Shown piece by piece: positions 54,060 through 64,000 of a stretch of DNA of 64,000 nt (within the stretch, counting starts at the first letter, position 1; every line of letters starts with the position of its first letter). This DNA is from Cognataquiflexum aquatile (GTDB lineage Bacteria; Bacteroidota; Bacteroidia; Cytophagales; Cyclobacteriaceae), in assembly GCF_003316845.1 (NCBI RefSeq), contig NZ_QMIK01000003.1:62001-126000 (forward strand). The letters are read 5' to 3'. Under the pieces are notes generated by a model, which saw only the letters and a program-made list of their open reading frames with translations, was not told where the DNA came from and made no database searches. A program made the translations under genes and the position numbers.

Positions 54060-54788
54060 ACTTCAAAAGATATCTCCCTCTGGTCGATATGACAAGGAGA
54101 GGTTTATTCCACTTTCTATCCAAAATCCAAAAACCGTCCTATTTGGTTTAAGATTATTGCCTTTAGAGAGCTTTGCCTTGTCACTTCGACGAAGGAGAAG
54201 TCTTGAACAACAAAAACCCCCACCTTCAAAAGATATCTCCCTCTGGTCGATATGACAAGGAAAAGTCTCTTTCTCCTTTTACCTTTTACCTTTCAGATAC
54301 CTTGTACCAAGTACATTCTCGCCTCTTACCTTCTACCTCTTACCCCTTTCAGAATACTTTGTACTTGGGACATTTTCACCTCCCACCTTTCACCCTACCA
54401 AACATCGTACTTCCCACTTCTCACTTCCCACTTCAAAAGATATCTCCCTCTGGTCGATATGACAAGGAGAGGTCTCTTTCACCATTTTCCTTTTTCCTTT
54501 CATATACTTGGTACTTGGTTCATCGTACTTCGTACTTTTCTCACCTCTTACCCCTTTCAGAATACTATGTACTTGGTACATTTTCACCTCCCACCTTTCA
54601 CCCTACCAAACTTCGTACTTCCAACTTCTCACTTCATACTTCGAAAGATATCTCCCTCTGGTCGATATGACAAGGATAAGTCTCTTTCACCTTTTACCTT
54701 TTACTTTCCCACTTCGTACTTCCAACTTCCCACTTCGTACTTTTCCCACCTCTCACTTCCCAACTTCCCACTTCGGACTACCAATCTT
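54060..54788. repeat. Repeat array: four 32-bp units plus degenerate heptamers
   Basis: A 32-bp unit beginning AAAGATATCTCCCTCTGG and ending GGTCGATATGACAAGG starts at 54066, 54229, 54436 and 54644, all in one orientation. Between units are pyrimidine-rich heptamers such as CTTCGTA, CTTCCAA, CTTCCCA. Most of the 53851-54788 gap is this material. Long plus-strand open frames here are compositional artefacts. Confidence 0.8.
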
Positions 54789-57700
54789 TCAATTCCCATA
54801 CAAAACCCCAATCCCCGCTTCCTGCAAGGATTTGTTATAGGCCGGTATTGACGTTTGCAAAAGTTTTTCTCCCCTGGCTTTCAGGATTTCCCATTCTTTG
54901 GAAAGTTCTTCAAGGCGGTCTTTGGATCCTTTGGTGACTCGAGGGATCGAGCTTTCGGTCTGATTGATCAGGTACAGGTAGTTGGCAGTGAATTTATTGG
55001 GGAAGTTTTCGACATCGTCATAGGCCGTGGACTTGCGCTGTATCATGTCTTCATCCCAAGCCTGCATTTCCTTCAGCAGGTTTGCTCCGGCTATATGCAG
55101 TTCTTTTTTGGAAGCATCGCTTTTGATTTTGGCCAAAAGTGGCTTCAGTTGCTGTTGGTAAGCCATGGCTTCATTGATCATGGTATGCATGGAAGTCAGT
55201 TCGGCTTCCATCCTGGACATAAAGGCGTGGTATTCCTGATAGTCAGCAAGGCTCAGTCCAAAATCCGGATTGTCCACAATCTTGGCCGTGTTGGTGCTTT
55301 CTCCCAAAGGTGATTTCAAAAGCAAAGTATAAATCCCGGGAATGGCCTTATGACCTGAGAAACTTGCCTCCAGGTAAGCAGAGGGCACACCCGGCATGGT
55401 TGGGTGCCGCATGTTCCAGACAAATCTGTTTACCCCTTTTTTGATAGTCAATAAAGGTTCTGCTGAAGGACCGCCATCGTATTTGATAAATGATGGGTCT
55501 TTTTTGCTTGAAAATGTCCTTACCAATTCTCCTTTCTCGTTCTTGATCTCCAAGGTCAGTGCTGTCGAGTCATTCACAGATTCCGGCAAATGGTAATAAA
55601 TCACCACGCCATTGGCAGGATTCACTCCCTCAAAAGGATGAGTTCCCTTGAATTCTTCACTGTTGCCATTTAAGGGAGAATACCAATTCCCCAACATCGC
55701 GTCGTCAGGTTGGTAGAGGAGAGGTTTGTCCACAGAGGGTTGAATTCCACGGACAACGTTTAGATCATCCAAGATCCAATAAGAGCGGCCCGAAGTGGCG
55801 ACAATCAGGTCGTTGTGGGCTACTTTCAGGTCAGTGATCGGCGTGACCGGCATGTTCAACTGGAAAGGTCCCCAGCTTGTGCCTCCATTTCGGGAGAGGT
55901 AGATGCCCGTTTCTGTACCTGCATAGAGCAGTCCTTTTACCATGTTGTCTTCCCGCACTACTCTGGTAAACGCACCGTAAGGGATTCCCTTACTGATATT
56001 CGTCCAGGTTTTTCCGTAGTCGGTGGTTTTGTACATAGCCGGAGTATAGTCATTGAACTTGTAGCGGGTGGTAGCAATGTAGGCTGTGGCCGGATCGTGA
56101 GGGGAAACTTCGATGGCGTTGATGAGACATTCCGTCAAGCCTTTTGGAGTCACGTTGGTCCATGTCTTTCCATTGTCGCGGGTCAGGTGAACAAGTCCGT
56201 CGTCGCTGCCTGTCCAGATATGTCCTTTTTCGTGGGGAGATTCCATGATGTAGCTGATGGTGCCATAATTTTCGGCGCCCACGGCCTCATTGGTATATGG
56301 ACCACCGCCTTTTCCCTGTTTTTCCTTTTCATTTTTGGTCAGATCGGGAGATATTACTTCCCAACTTTGGCCCAAGTCTTTTGTCCTCAGGACATATTGC
56401 GATCCATGGTAATAGGTGTCGGGTTCATGCTGTGACCAAATGATCGGGGCGTTCCAGTTGAACCTGTACTTCATGTCACTCGCATCCCTGCCAAGGTAAA
56501 AGATCGGAGCGATCATGATATTGGTACTTCCTAGGGATTTGTGGTCGAGAACTTCGATGGTCCCGAGGTAGCTGCCTCCCAAAACGTACCTAGGATCATC
56601 AGGATTGAATGCCAAAAAGGCACTTTCACCCCCTGCGGAGTAATTCCAATGCTCCTGAGAAATGCCGCCCCGCCCCAAAGCCATGCTGTTGATGACCAAA
56701 GACGTATTGTCCTGCTGTCCGCCGTAGATGCGGTAGGGGATTTGGTTGTCGGTATTGATCCTGTACATTTGGGCAGTTGGCATGTTGGCTTGCGTGGACC
56801 AGGTTTTGGCCCCATTGAATGAAATAGCCGCACCACCATCGTCTGCCATGACCATGTTTTTGGAGTTTTTGGGATTGATCCAAAGGTCATGGTAATCACC
56901 ATGCGCCCCGGGAAGTACTTCCCAGTTTTTGCCACCATCGATGGAGCGGAGTGAGGGCGCACTGAGGACATACACCGTATGCTCATCCTGAGGATCAGCA
57001 AAAACTTCTATATAATACCAAGCTCTTTGAACCAGTCTGTTATCTCCGCTGACCATAGACCAATCAATGCCTCCGTTTTCAGATACAAAAAGGCCGCCTT
57101 GGTCTTTGTCTGAATCACTTTCTATCAAGGCATACACCTTATTTGAATTGGCACGGGAAACAGCAATCGCCATTTTCCCTTTTTCTTTGGGAAGTCCGTT
57201 AGTGAGGGGCTTCCAGGTTTTGCCGGAGTCGGTAGACTTGTAAAGGCCGCTACCGGGACCCCCGCTGATGACTTTCCAGGGAAGACGTTGATGCTCCCAC
57301 ATGGCAGCATAAAGTACTTCGGGATAATTCATGTCCATGGACAGTTCCACGGCACCCGATTTATTATCAACAAAAAGTACCTTCTCCCAAGTCTCTCCGC
57401 CATTGGTGGACTTGTAGATGCCCCGGTCTTCGTTGGGTGCATGGAGTGCACCTTGTGCAGCTACATAGACTATATCGGGATTGGTAGGATGGATGACGAT
57501 CCTCGAAATGTGTTGGGTTTTTTCCAAACCTATTTTCTTCCAGGTTTTGCCAGCATCGGTAGATTTGTAGACACCATCGCCATAGGAGGTCATCACACCG
57601 CGGGGTGCATGCTCGCCCATGCCGACATAGACGATGTTGGGGTTGGATTCGGAGACGGATACCGCACCGACCGAACCGGTAGTAAAAAATCCATCAGAAA

Positions 57701-57926
57701 TGTTATTCCAATGCTGTCCTGCATCCTCTGTTTTCCAGACACCGCCGCCCGTGGTTCCCATATAGTAGGTAAGCGGATCGCTGACCACACCGGAAGAAGT
57801 CACTGACCTCCCTCCACGGAAGGGGCCTATGTTTCTATATTTGAGGGTGTTGTTGATTTCTTTGAAATCCTGTGCCGAGAGTTGGAAGGCGCCAAGAAAG
57901 AGGATGGCAAGAATGAGTTTTTTCAT
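54789..57926 (-). CDS. BNR/sortilin-type beta-propeller protein
   Basis: About 1045 residues from the ATG at 57926, where the signal peptide [19 protein letters not shown] starts. The N-terminal 700 residues are BNR/sortilin-like propeller repeats: [96 protein letters not shown]. The C-terminal third contains Ig-like strands ([17 protein letters not shown]) and a helical tail. Similar proteins are common exported Bacteroidota propellers annotated as glycosyl hydrolases, though activity is unproven. Repeat arrays bracket the gene. Confidence 0.88.
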   Translation of the reverse strand: MKKLILAILFLGAFQLSAQDFKEINNTLKYRNIGPFRGGRSVTSSGVVSDPLTYYMGTTGGGVWKTEDAGQHWNNISDGFFTTGSVGAVSVSESNPNIVYVGMGEHAPRGVMTSYGDGVYKSTDAGKTWKKIGLEKTQHISRIVIHPTNPDIVYVAAQGALHAPNEDRGIYKSTNGGETWEKVLFVDNKSGAVELSMDMNYPEVLYAAMWEHQRLPWKVISGGPGSGLYKSTDSGKTWKPLTNGLPKEKGKMAIAVSRANSNKVYALIESDSDKDQGGLFVSENGGIDWSMVSGDNRLVQRAWYYIEVFADPQDEHTVYVLSAPSLRSIDGGKNWEVLPGAHGDYHDLWINPKNSKNMVMADDGGAAISFNGAKTWSTQANMPTAQMYRINTDNQIPYRIYGGQQDNTSLVINSMALGRGGISQEHWNYSAGGESAFLAFNPDDPRYVLGGSYLGTIEVLDHKSLGSTNIMIAPIFYLGRDASDMKYRFNWNAPIIWSQHEPDTYYHGSQYVLRTKDLGQSWEVISPDLTKNEKEKQGKGGGPYTNEAVGAENYGTISYIMESPHEKGHIWTGSDDGLVHLTRDNGKTWTNVTPKGLTECLINAIEVSPHDPATAYIATTRYKFNDYTPAMYKTTDYGKTWTNISKGIPYGAFTRVVREDNMVKGLLYAGTETGIYLSRNGGTSWGPFQLNMPVTPITDLKVAHNDLIVATSGRSYWILDDLNVVRGIQPSVDKPLLYQPDDAMLGNWYSPLNGNSEEFKGTHPFEGVNPANGVVIYYHLPESVNDSTALTLEIKNEKGELVRTFSSKKDPSFIKYDGGPSAEPLLTIKKGVNRFVWNMRHPTMPGVPSAYLEASFSGHKAIPGIYTLLLKSPLGESTNTAKIVDNPDFGLSLADYQEYHAFMSRMEAELTSMHTMINEAMAYQQQLKPLLAKIKSDASKKELHIAGANLLKEMQAWDEDMIQRKSTAYDDVENFPNKFTANYLYLINQTESSIPRVTKGSKDRLEELSKEWEILKARGEKLLQTSIPAYNKSLQEAGIGVLYGN

Positions 57927-58024
57927 CAGAAGATAGGTGGGTATTGAAGGCAATCAAGATATATAAAAATGTCGGTTTTAGGATATGCTATTTGATGGAT
58001 GACTTTTGGAGTAAAAAAAATACC

Positions 58025-58591
58025 TTCGCTTTCAGTCGTACTTCCAACCTCCAACTTCGTACTTCAAAAGATATCTCCCTCTGGTCGATATGACAAGGTG
58101 AAGTCTCTTCCACCTATCACGTCTTACTTGTCACCAAACTTTTTCCTAAAAGCATCCTGACTTCCCAACCTCCCAACCTCCCGACTTCCCAACCTCTAAC
58201 CTCTTACCTTTCACCTCTCCCCACCTCATCCTTCCTCCTTCGAATCTCATCCTTTAAACCTCCTCTTTCAAAAAGATATCTCCCTCTGGTCGATATGACA
58301 AGGTGAAGTCTCTTCCACCTATCACCTCTTACTTGTCACCAAATTCTTTCCTAAAAACATCCTGACTTCCCAACCTCCCAACCTCCCAACCTCCCGACTT
58401 CCCAACCTCTAACCTCTTACCTTTCACCTCTCCCCACCTCATCCTTCCTCCTTCGAATCTCATCCTTTAAACCTCCTCTTTCAAAAAGATATCTCCCTCT
58501 GGTCGATATGACAAGGTGAAGTCTTTTCCACCTATCACCACTTACCTCTCCCCACCTCATCCTTCCTCCTTCGAATCTCATCCTTCAAACC
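58025..58591. repeat. Repeat array: three 32-bp units plus degenerate heptamers
   Basis: The same 32-bp unit as at 54 kb starts at 58067, 58272 and 58485, same orientation; units two and three sit in a duplicated segment of about 210 bp. Heptamers such as CTAACCT CTTACCT TTCACCT fill the gaps. It lies between the BNR protein gene and the I9-like gene. Confidence 0.8.
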
Positions 58592-58825
58592 TCATCCCCC
58601 AAAAGCCTCAACTTCACCGTCTTCCTCGATGTGTTTGATTCCTTTGACTTTCAATTCCTGAAGGCTGGATTCATCTCCGTCAGTTTCGCCGCAGATTACC
58701 CCGGTAAAAGAGAGGATATTGGTGATTTTGCAACCTTTTCCTTCAAGGGCTTGGGCGATATTCTGGATATTACCGATTTCATTTTCCTCTATAGAGGCAA
58801 TGAATTTTGTGGGATGCTTTGCCAT
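58592..58825 (-). CDS. Standalone peptidase-inhibitor I9-like protein
   Basis: A 77-residue protein of the propeptide type: FIASIEENEIGNIQNIAQAL, then KITNILSFTGVICGETDG, ending in IKHIEEDGEVEAFGG. This beta-alpha-beta-beta-alpha-beta pattern is that of subtilisin propeptides (I9). It ends with a short acidic tail. It is downstream of a subtilase gene on the same strand with a 22-bp gap, so it is probably the trans-acting folding aid or inhibitor of that protease. Confidence 0.65.
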   Translation of the reverse strand: MAKHPTKFIASIEENEIGNIQNIAQALEGKGCKITNILSFTGVICGETDGDESSLQELKVKGIKHIEEDGEVEAFGG

Positions 58826-58847
58826 TTTTTTTGGTATCTAAATAATA

Positions 58848-60167
58848 TTACTGTGGACTCTGTACGAGTCCTGCACCTACGTCACTTGCCGGCAAGCCGA
58901 TTGGCCGGGCCGTATTGACCAACTTTTCCCAAATCTGGGAAGGAGTGGCATTTGGATTTTGTTCCCACAACTGGGCTGCCACACCTGACACAAAGGGTGT
59001 TGCCATGCTCGTGCCGTTGATCGAAATATAGTTTTGGGGAGATTTATAAGCGCTCATGACTGCTACCCCCGGACCGGCAATATTGACTTCGCCACCCTCG
59101 CCGTTGATGGTACCGCAGGAAAAATCCGCAACCTTCAGAAACCTGTCCACCGCAGCTACCGCCATGATGGAAGGGCAGTTGGCAGGATGGCCGACAGGCT
59201 TGATAACGTTAGAAGAACGGTTACTTTCATTCCCTGCAGCCGCGATGATCAAAGTGCCTTTTTCCCTTCCCTGCTTGGCGATGTCCTCATAAATCCTGGA
59301 ATAGCTTTGGCCGGGTCTTGTCGCCGCCCCGAGAGACATGGAGATTACTTTGCAGCCATTGCTCATCGCCCAATCCATGCCTGCGATGATGCCGCTGTCC
59401 GAGCCTGAACCGGCGTTGGAAAGCACTTTTCCGATAAAAATGTTGGCATTTGATGACAGGCCATACCTGGTTTGGTTAGAACCCCGCAATCCTCCTCCTG
59501 CTACTCCGGTGCAGTGCGTGCCGTGTCCGTTGAGGTCATTGACATCTTCTCCCGGGATAAAGGATTTGCTTTGGATCACCCTTGTCTGAAAATCCGGATG
59601 TCCAAGCAAAAAACCTGTGTCCAAAATGGCAATAGGGATATTTTTACCGGTGTATTTGCTGGTCAATGCACGGACTGCCTGAACACCCCAATAGGCCATA
59701 GCATTGTCTGAATAGGAATTAGGTAGGGCTGGGTCCGGTTTGGGATTGCTTGGTGGGGAGGTGACTGGGGGTTTTGGACCGATACCCAAAAGTCTCATAA
59801 GCCATTGCCAAAAACCTCCGCCCCCCGAAGCACGCACCTCAGCCAAGGCATAGACAAATCTCTCCGGTTCATCATAAAGGAAAATGCTGCTGGTACGGGC
59901 CGAACTTGTAAGCACATTGATTTCAGATTCATGGTTTTCATTGATCACGGCAACGCCAAAATTTTCAAATACGATGCCGTCAGCCTGGTCAAAGGCTTTC
60001 ATGTAATCTTCCTCATGGGATTTAAACTCGCTCGAGGGGGCAAGCCTCAGGGATGCTCCTCCTGCTTCTCCTTCTATATCTTTGAATTTGGCTTTTGGAT
60101 CAAGCATGACTAGGCGTCTGCCGGTGAATTCTGGTTTTGAGTCGAGTTTTTCTGGTTGATCTGACAT
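58848..60167 (-). CDS. S8-family subtilisin-like serine peptidase
   Basis: A 439-residue subtilase with an intact triad: Asp in IAILDTGFLLG, His in NGHGTHCTGVA and Ser in NGTSMATPFVSG. The first 160 residues are a region without a recognised domain, followed by a proline-rich linker (PKPPVTSPPSNPKPDPALP). There is no Sec signal peptide, so it may act in the cytoplasm or leave the cell by another route. The small I9-like gene follows it, as in zymogen-type pairs. Plus-strand frames over this region are shadows. Confidence 0.9.
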   Translation of the reverse strand: MSDQPEKLDSKPEFTGRRLVMLDPKAKFKDIEGEAGGASLRLAPSSEFKSHEEDYMKAFDQADGIVFENFGVAVINENHESEINVLTSSARTSSIFLYDEPERFVYALAEVRASGGGGFWQWLMRLLGIGPKPPVTSPPSNPKPDPALPNSYSDNAMAYWGVQAVRALTSKYTGKNIPIAILDTGFLLGHPDFQTRVIQSKSFIPGEDVNDLNGHGTHCTGVAGGGLRGSNQTRYGLSSNANIFIGKVLSNAGSGSDSGIIAGMDWAMSNGCKVISMSLGAATRPGQSYSRIYEDIAKQGREKGTLIIAAAGNESNRSSNVIKPVGHPANCPSIMAVAAVDRFLKVADFSCGTINGEGGEVNIAGPGVAVMSAYKSPQNYISINGTSMATPFVSGVAAQLWEQNPNATPSQIWEKLVNTARPIGLPASDVGAGLVQSPQ

Positions 60168-60339
60168 GGCTATTGGATTGAAAAGTGGACAGAATTAAAA
60201 ACAAACCTAATTTACAAAAAAATATTATATTATTGATAATCAGAGGTATAATTGAATTATAAGGTGCTGGATTTGATTTTCGGCAAAGGAACCAAATATA
60301 TCACAATGGGTGGCAAAGGGTGAATCGGTAAGAATAATT

Positions 60340-60900
60340 TACCACGGAGCTCACGGAGGGCACGGAGAAAAAATTACAATAATATAACACGCAGGAGACG
60401 CAAGGACGCAAAAAAAGAAGAAGAGAAGATGTCCCGCGAATGCGCAAAAACGCAAAGAAAAAGCCTCTAAGAAATTCACCTTGCGTTCTTAGCGAAACCA
60501 TTGCGCACATTGCGGTTAAACATGTCCCGCGAAGGCGCTAAGGCGCAAAGAAAAAAACGAAAAAGCCTAAAGGTCTTAAGATGGCCACCTTGTGTTCCTA
60601 CCGAAACCGTTGCGATCATTGCGGTAAAATTTTTTCAGAATCATCTCAAATCATCTGTGAAAATCTATGTTCATCTGTGGCTAAATCTGTTTTTTTCTAC
60701 CACAAAGGACACGGGCACAGAGATCACAGCGTTTTTGTTTTTTCTTGGTTCAAGCCCTGAAAGGGCGAGATACCAAAGGGATGGGTGCAGCCCATCCTTA
60801 AATTCAGGTTAGATCCACATGAGCCCTGAAGGGGCGGAATAATCTCTCAGTCTTAGTCAAGTTTCGCCCTTTCAGGGCTAATTAGACCTTACCTACGCAA
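60340..60900. repeat. Dispersed-repeat mosaic in the 960-bp gap
   Basis: The gap 60168-61131 has no gene I can support. It contains CACGGAG runs near 60340, then two copies of an about 95-bp element (60429-60520 and 60522-60625) built on GTCCCGCGAA-GCGC-AA-CGCAAAG and ending CGAAACCATTGCGCACATTGCGG. After these come AGCCCTGAAAGGGCGA, GCCCTGAAGGGGCGG and CGCCCTTTCAGGGC hairpin pieces at 60753-60880 and the hairpin GGATGGGTGCAGCCCATCC near 60780. Confidence 0.6.
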
Positions 60901-61131
60901 AGAAAAATCGGTGAAAATATTTACCACAGGGGTCATAAAGGGCTCAGAGAAAAACTACTTCCTTCCTAAATTATACTGCCTCGTTCCTTCTGCATGCAAC
61001 ATTTTTCATTCTAAATCCATCATCCTTCATCCCTTTTCCTTCATCCTTCAATCTAAATTCATCATTTGTTTTCTTTGCGGCTCCGCGTGAGATAATTTAT
61101 TCTTTTATCGCAAAGGACCTGGATAATCAAA

Positions 61132-62508
61132 TTACCCCACCAGCCTCTGATACATTTCTTCCAGTTTGCTGACTGCGATAACCTGGATTTTATACTTGTC
61201 TACATCCAATCCCTTGATGGCATATTTGGAAACCATGATTCTTTTGAATCCCAACTTTTCTGCCTCCGCAATCCTGTTTTCAATCCTGTTCACCGCCCTG
61301 ATTTCTCCTCCCAATCCTACTTCTCCTGCAAAACAGATGTCCTCCGGAACGGGACTGTCTTCATAAGAAGATACCAAAGAGGCACAGACCGCAAGGTCCA
61401 ATGCCGGGTCGTCCACACGCATCCCACCGGCAACATTGAGGAAAACATCCTGCTGACCCAAGCGCATTCCCCCTCTTTTTTCTAGGACTGCCAAAAGCAT
61501 ATTCAACCGCTTTGCATCAAAACCTGTACTGCTCCGCTGTGGCGTACCATAGGTGGCAGGGCTGACCAAAGATTGGATTTCTATCAAAAGGGGGCGGTTC
61601 CCTTCGAGCATGGCACCGATGGCGACACCGTTGAGGACTTCCTCCCTTTGCGTCAGCAAAATCTCTGAGGGATTGGCCACCTGTCGCAAGCCTTCGGCAC
61701 GCATTTCATAGATGCCGAGCTCATTGGTAGAACCAAACCTGTTTTTGGAAGTCCGGAGAATCCGGTAGGAGAGGTGTCTGTCTCCTTCAAATTGGAGAAC
61801 CGTATCCACCATATGTTCGAGGACCTTGGGGCCTGCGATGGAACCGTCTTTGGTGATGTGGCCGATCAGAAAGACTGGCACGCCTGTCTCCTTGGCAAAT
61901 TTCATCAACTCAGCTGTGCATTCCCGGACTTGGGAAACTGAACCTGCAGCCGATTCCACATATTGGCTATGCAATGTCTGGATCGAATCGATGATCAATA
62001 AATCAGGCTGAAGGATTTCTATCTGTTGAAAAATCTGTTGGGTATTCGTCTCGGACAGCACGTAGCAATTGTCGGATTTGAAAGCCATTCGCTCTGCACG
62101 CATCTTGATCTGGGCCTCGCTTTCCTCTCCCGAGACGTAAAGTACTTTTACTTTTGGCAATGAAAGTGCAATCTGCAACATCAGCGTGGACTTCCCGATA
62201 CCCGGTTCACCCCCGATCAACACCAACGAACCCGGCACGATTCCTCCGCCCAAGACCCTGTCCAATTCGGCATCATGGGTCACCGTCCTCGGCATCTCTT
62301 CAAAGTTGATTTCAGACAGGCGCTTGGGTGTGGAGGCCCTTTTTTCTCTTGTTCCTATAGCCTTCCAATTTCCCTTGCCTGCTTCTTCCTTTTGGATGAC
62401 TTCCTCTACATAGGTATTCCATTCCCCACAAGCGGGACATTTCCCGATCCATTTGGGGCTTTGTGCGCCACAGTTTTGACAGAAGAAGGTGGTTTTTGTT
62501 TTAGCCAT
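61132..62508 (-). CDS. radA: DNA repair protein RadA
   Basis: A 458-residue RadA of normal length. The N-terminal zinc finger is CQNCGAQSPKWIGKCPACGEW, then the RecA-like Walker A GEPGIGKST and the RadA-specific motif SKNRFGSTNELGIYEM. The C-terminal Lon-like domain has the LGGEIRAVNRIENRIAEAEKLGFKRIMV segment. It aids branch migration in recombinational repair with RecA. It is followed by a heptamer array in its promoter region. Confidence 0.95.
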   Translation of the reverse strand: MAKTKTTFFCQNCGAQSPKWIGKCPACGEWNTYVEEVIQKEEAGKGNWKAIGTREKRASTPKRLSEINFEEMPRTVTHDAELDRVLGGGIVPGSLVLIGGEPGIGKSTLMLQIALSLPKVKVLYVSGEESEAQIKMRAERMAFKSDNCYVLSETNTQQIFQQIEILQPDLLIIDSIQTLHSQYVESAAGSVSQVRECTAELMKFAKETGVPVFLIGHITKDGSIAGPKVLEHMVDTVLQFEGDRHLSYRILRTSKNRFGSTNELGIYEMRAEGLRQVANPSEILLTQREEVLNGVAIGAMLEGNRPLLIEIQSLVSPATYGTPQRSSTGFDAKRLNMLLAVLEKRGGMRLGQQDVFLNVAGGMRVDDPALDLAVCASLVSSYEDSPVPEDICFAGEVGLGGEIRAVNRIENRIAEAEKLGFKRIMVSKYAIKGLDVDKYKIQVIAVSKLEEMYQRLVG

Positions 62509-62514
62509 TTTTTA

Positions 62515-62734
62515 GAAGACGTGAGATATAAGACTCAAGACTTGAGACTCGAGACGTGAGACAAGAGACAGATTTCTTGTGAATTAATTATTAGTTTGTA
62601 AGAATTTAAAATGTTTGGTTTTGGTTTTTTTGTGAATTAAAGACATTGATCATCGATAAAGTTTTATTGGAAAAAGGATTTCAAACTTTTCGTAGAAACT
62701 ATCTCAAATCTCACGTCTCACATCTTATGTCTTA
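62515..62734. repeat. Heptamer array upstream of radA and downstream of polA
   Basis: From about 62518 the sequence runs as GACGTGAGATATAAGAC then GAGACTCGAGACGTGAGAC, in 7-bp steps on GAGAC. A shorter complementary run (TCTCACGTCTCACATC) lies at about 62708-62725. The stretch between is A/T-rich without a gene. Confidence 0.6.
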
Positions 62735-64000
62735 TTAATGTGCTTGCAGCCAATCTTTCCCCACGCCGGTTTCGACTTCGAGGGGGACATCGATTTTGAC
62801 AGCGTTGCACATCAGTTTGGGGATTTCTCTTTGGAGCAATTCCACCTCGTCCTTGTGTGCGTCAAAGACCAATTCGTCATGAACCTGAAGGATCATCTTG
62901 GATTTGAGTTTTTCCTTTTTCATCCATCGGTACACATTGATCATGGCGACTTTGATCAGGTCGGCGGCTGAACCCTGCAGCGGGGCATTGATGGCATTCC
63001 GCTCTGCAAAGTTACGCATGGTCATGTTCCGTGAATTGATATCACGCAGGTAGCGGCGGCGGCCAAGAATAGTTTCTACGTACTCGTTTTTTCTGGCTTT
63101 TTCGATGGCACCGTCCATGTATTCCTTTACTGCCGGAAATTCTGCAAAATAGGCATCAATGATTTCCTTGGCTTCTGACCTTGGGATTGCCAAGCGCTGG
63201 GAGAGGCCAAACACCGATATTCCATAAATGATCCCGAAGTTGGCCGTCTTGGCCTTTCTTCTCATGTCTGAAGTCACCTCTTCCAAGGGCAACTTAAAAA
63301 TCTTGGCCGCTGTCGTGGCGTGGATATCCCTGCCCTGTTTGAAGGCTTCGATCATTGAAGCATCTTGAGAAAAAGCCGCCATGATGCGCAGTTCGATCTG
63401 CGAGTAATCGGCGGAAAGGATTACATGGTTTTCATCTCTCGGCACAAAAGCCTTCCTGATTTCCCGGCCCCTTGCAGTCCGGATAGGGATATTTTGCAGG
63501 TTGGGATTGATGGAGGAAAGTCTGCCTGTGGCGGCCACAAACTGGTTGTAAGTCGTATGGACCCTTCCTGTTTTTGGATTGATCATGGTAGGCAAAGCAT
63601 CCACATAGGTGGACTTCAGCTTCACCATCTGACGGTACTCGAGGATGGCTTCAGCGATTTCATGTTCGTTGGCAAGCTTGCTCAGAATCTCCTCTCCCGT
63701 GGCATATTGCCCGGTTTTGGTTTTTTTGGCTTTGGGATCAAGCTTAAGTTTTTCAAAAAGCACCTCCCCCAACTGTTTTGGAGAAGCAAGGTTGAACCGA
63801 ACCCCGGCCAATTCATAGACCCTTTTTTCGATGACTTTACTCTCTTCATCCAAAAGAACCGAGAGTTCAGCCAAACTTGCAGTATCTATTTTTACTCCCT
63901 CAAATTCCATGTCAGTCAGGACTTCAATTAAGGGGTTTTCAACTTCATGGAGCAGCTTTTCAAGGCCATTCTCTTTGATGATAGGGTCAAATTTTTGCTT
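62735..64000 (-). CDS. polA: DNA polymerase I (5' partial)
   Basis: The gene runs off the right edge; the reading frame stays open to base 64000 and the ATG at 63910 is internal. Family A polymerase motifs are intact: motif A ILSADYSQIELRIMA, motif B RRKAKTANFGIIYG and motif C QVHDELVFDA. Upstream is the family's LEKLLHEVENPLIEVLTDMEF segment. The polymerase domain is complete in its C-terminal half; exonuclease domains are outside the window. Pol I fills gaps in repair and removes RNA primers. Confidence 0.97.
   Translation of the reverse strand, partial: KQKFDPIIKENGLEKLLHEVENPLIEVLTDMEFEGVKIDTASLAELSVLLDEESKVIEKRVYELAGVRFNLASPKQLGEVLFEKLKLDPKAKKTKTGQYATGEEILSKLANEHEIAEAILEYRQMVKLKSTYVDALPTMINPKTGRVHTTYNQFVAATGRLSSINPNLQNIPIRTARGREIRKAFVPRDENHVILSADYSQIELRIMAAFSQDASMIEAFKQGRDIHATTAAKIFKLPLEEVTSDMRRKAKTANFGIIYGISVFGLSQRLAIPRSEAKEIIDAYFAEFPAVKEYMDGAIEKARKNEYVETILGRRRYLRDINSRNMTMRNFAERNAINAPLQGSAADLIKVAMINVYRWMKKEKLKSKMILQVHDELVFDAHKDEVELLQREIPKLMCNAVKIDVPLEVETGVGKDWLQAH

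Noticed and set aside
54173-54851. Plus-strand open frames of 165-199 residues in the repeat array
   Set aside because: They consist of translated CTTCC/TACTT heptamers with no start context or family; compositional artefacts.
54060-58591. CRISPR array candidate made of the seven 32-bp units
   Set aside because: Spacing is about 165-215 bp and filled with heptamer repeats, there is a 3.1-kb gene in the middle, and no cas genes are seen.

Overview
The window looks like a chromosomal segment of a member of the Bacteroidota, most likely order Cytophagales and family Cyclobacteriaceae. The basis is a murF-alr fusion, DUF5916 and head-GIN (DUF2807) proteins, a CRY-DASH photolyase, Sec and lipoprotein signals of Bacteroidota style, candidate TAnnTTTG promoter elements and moderate GC content. 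The genus cannot be set from sequence alone. Genes on both edges are cut: a PLP-dependent dehydratase on the left and DNA polymerase I on the right.

Region by region. 1-7.3 kb holds housekeeping and repair genes (SlyD-like FKBP, DedA-family protein, uvrA, VOC protein, patatin, methyltransferase). 7.4-11.2 kb holds a lipoprotein pair, a tRNA-Val flanked by broken tRNA halves, and an M14 peptidase. 11.4-17 kb holds two MFS transporters, a degenerate phosphohexomutase-like protein, and a TauE/Crp-Fnr group. 17-23.4 kb carries core genes: murF-alr, a flippase-like membrane protein, scpA and dxs. 23.4-31.8 kb encodes an alpha/beta hydrolase, CRY-DASH and several exported proteins (a CotH-like protein, a YdjC-family deacetylase, a debranching-type glycosidase). 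32-42.7 kb is a mix of envelope proteins and two HUH (Y1) transposase-like genes with REP-like hairpins. 42.9-50 kb is a defence-like island: Vsr, Fic and an McrBC-type pair. 50-60 kb contains a symporter, a large BNR-repeat protein and an S8 peptidase with a standalone I9-like propeptide, set in unusually repeat-rich intergenic DNA. 61-64 kb holds radA and polA.

The strongest unexplained signal is a dense run of exact DnaA-box nonamers (TTATCCACA, either strand). There are sixteen between 23.5 and 31.5 kb, spaced about 0.25-1 kb apart and nearly all inside unrelated genes; I count three in the rest of the window. Simple base-composition arithmetic predicts about 0.1 in that 8 kb. This points to an origin-proximal or DnaA-titrating region.

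Other points worth a second look are the tRNA halves whose D- and T-loops are interrupted by one palindrome, the phosphohexomutase pseudoenzyme, a transposase-like gene with a 27-bp minisatellite and an embedded perfect palindrome, twin operators at fic, a vsr fragment on the far side of fic, and a family of degenerate 7-bp-period arrays at several loci. All calls come from reading the sequence; no database search was run.
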